From an uncultured Porphyromonas sp. (GTDB taxonomy: Bacteria > Bacteroidota > Bacteroidia > Bacteroidales > Porphyromonadaceae): a DNA stretch of 6,772 nt. The stretch spans positions 1 through 6,772 of the forward strand of contig CAMCJO010000122.1 in assembly GCA_945875135.1 (NCBI GenBank), written 5' to 3'. How positions within the stretch are numbered: position 1 is the stretch's first letter; each line of letters starts with the position of its first letter. Of the stretch, positions 6,522 through 6,772 are shown piece by piece. The notes under the pieces were generated by a model, which had not been told where the DNA came from, did no database searches, and worked only from the letters and a program-made list of their open reading frames with translations. The translations under genes and the position numbers were made by a program.

Positions 6522-6772
6522 ATGATCCAAACAATTACTCAATTACGCAAGACCTGTATAGCTGGCTGTGCCATAGCTCTCTGCTCGCTAGGTCTGCAGG
6601 CTCAAAATGCTGAGCTAGTGAAGCTCTCTGTACCTCAACCTGCACTACAAGAGCTCAGAGCCGATGGTACCACCACTGGCGAGTCCTCTATCCCCGCTGA
6701 TGAGAAGCAAGCTCTCGTCGACATTTACAACAGCCTTGACGGAGCTAACTGGACCCCCTCTTGGAATCGATG
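6522..6772 (+). CDS. Secreted protein with leucine-rich-repeat-type N-terminus (5' end only)
   Basis: This frame is open from ATG 6522 to the window edge, giving 83 residues of a longer protein. Residues 1-10 are a basic n-region ending RK, and 11-25 are hydrophobic (TCIAGCAIALCSLGL). LQA|QN gives a signal-peptidase I site after Ala27. IAGC at 13-16 resembles a lipobox, but only five residues follow the last lysine, so lipoprotein processing is less likely. Residues 60-83 (DEKQALVDIYNSLDGANW and the following TPSWNR) match the N-terminal cap of leucine-rich-repeat surface proteins frequent in Porphyromonas and relatives, where an ALxxLYNxxDGANW pattern precedes the repeats. Repeats and any C-terminal sorting domain would lie past the window. 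The product is expected to be exported to the periplasm or surface. There is no Shine-Dalgarno sequence, and the leader is A/T-rich. The gene is transcribed away from the operon. The export call is firm and the LRR assignment is an inference from the cap motif. Confidence 0.72.
   Translation, partial: MIQTITQLRKTCIAGCAIALCSLGLQAQNAELVKLSVPQPALQELRADGTTTGESSIPADEKQALVDIYNSLDGANWTPSWNR

Noticed and set aside
6344..6613. 89-residue plus-strand open frame
   Set aside because: It overlaps the signal-peptide region of the better-supported frame starting at 6522, contains the predicted promoter, and shows no domain or export signal.

Overview
The window looks like chromosome from a Bacteroidetes species, most likely a Porphyromonas of about 50% GC. 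The reasons are the protein types, the lack of Shine-Dalgarno sequences, a Bacteroides-type promoter (TTG, 20 bases, TAACTTTG) and a secreted protein starting like the leucine-rich-repeat proteins common in that genus. The genus is an inference, because no rRNA or species marker is present.

Layout. Bases 1-695 (minus) hold the N-terminal 231 residues of glyceraldehyde-3-phosphate dehydrogenase (gap), behind its own well-formed promoter at 785-815. Bases 852-5903 (minus) form a tight four-gene operon, read from right to left: a membrane-anchored SLT-type lytic transglycosylase, a Uup-like ABC-F ATPase (17-base overlap), an FtsX/LolE-type ABC permease (4-base ATGA overlap) and a urea-transporter-family channel (12-base gap). 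Bases 6522 to the end (plus) hold the start of a divergent secreted protein with a signal peptide and a DGANW-type leucine-rich-repeat N-terminus.

The operon combines peptidoglycan cleavage, ribosome or stress ATPase activity, an envelope permease with no transporter-type ATPase beside it, and a urea channel with no urease in view. Tight spacing suggests co-transcription, but no shared pathway is evident. gap is a separate unit downstream.

The most unusual stretch is the 618-base divergent intergenic region 5904-6521. It contains (i) degenerate 7-base repeats arranged as a 16-bp inverted repeat (5918-6006), (ii) an array of eight palindromic centres at 21-22 bp intervals (6060-6232), made of CCACGTGG boxes flanking three 21-bp CYTCCGAAG units, (iii) a 6-bp hairpin (6233-6250), and (iv) a cluster of nested potential hairpins (6272-6338). 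I see no credible gene there. The two-helical-turn spacing of the array is the best candidate for an undescribed element, either a phased protein-binding or curved-DNA site or a dispersed genomic repeat.
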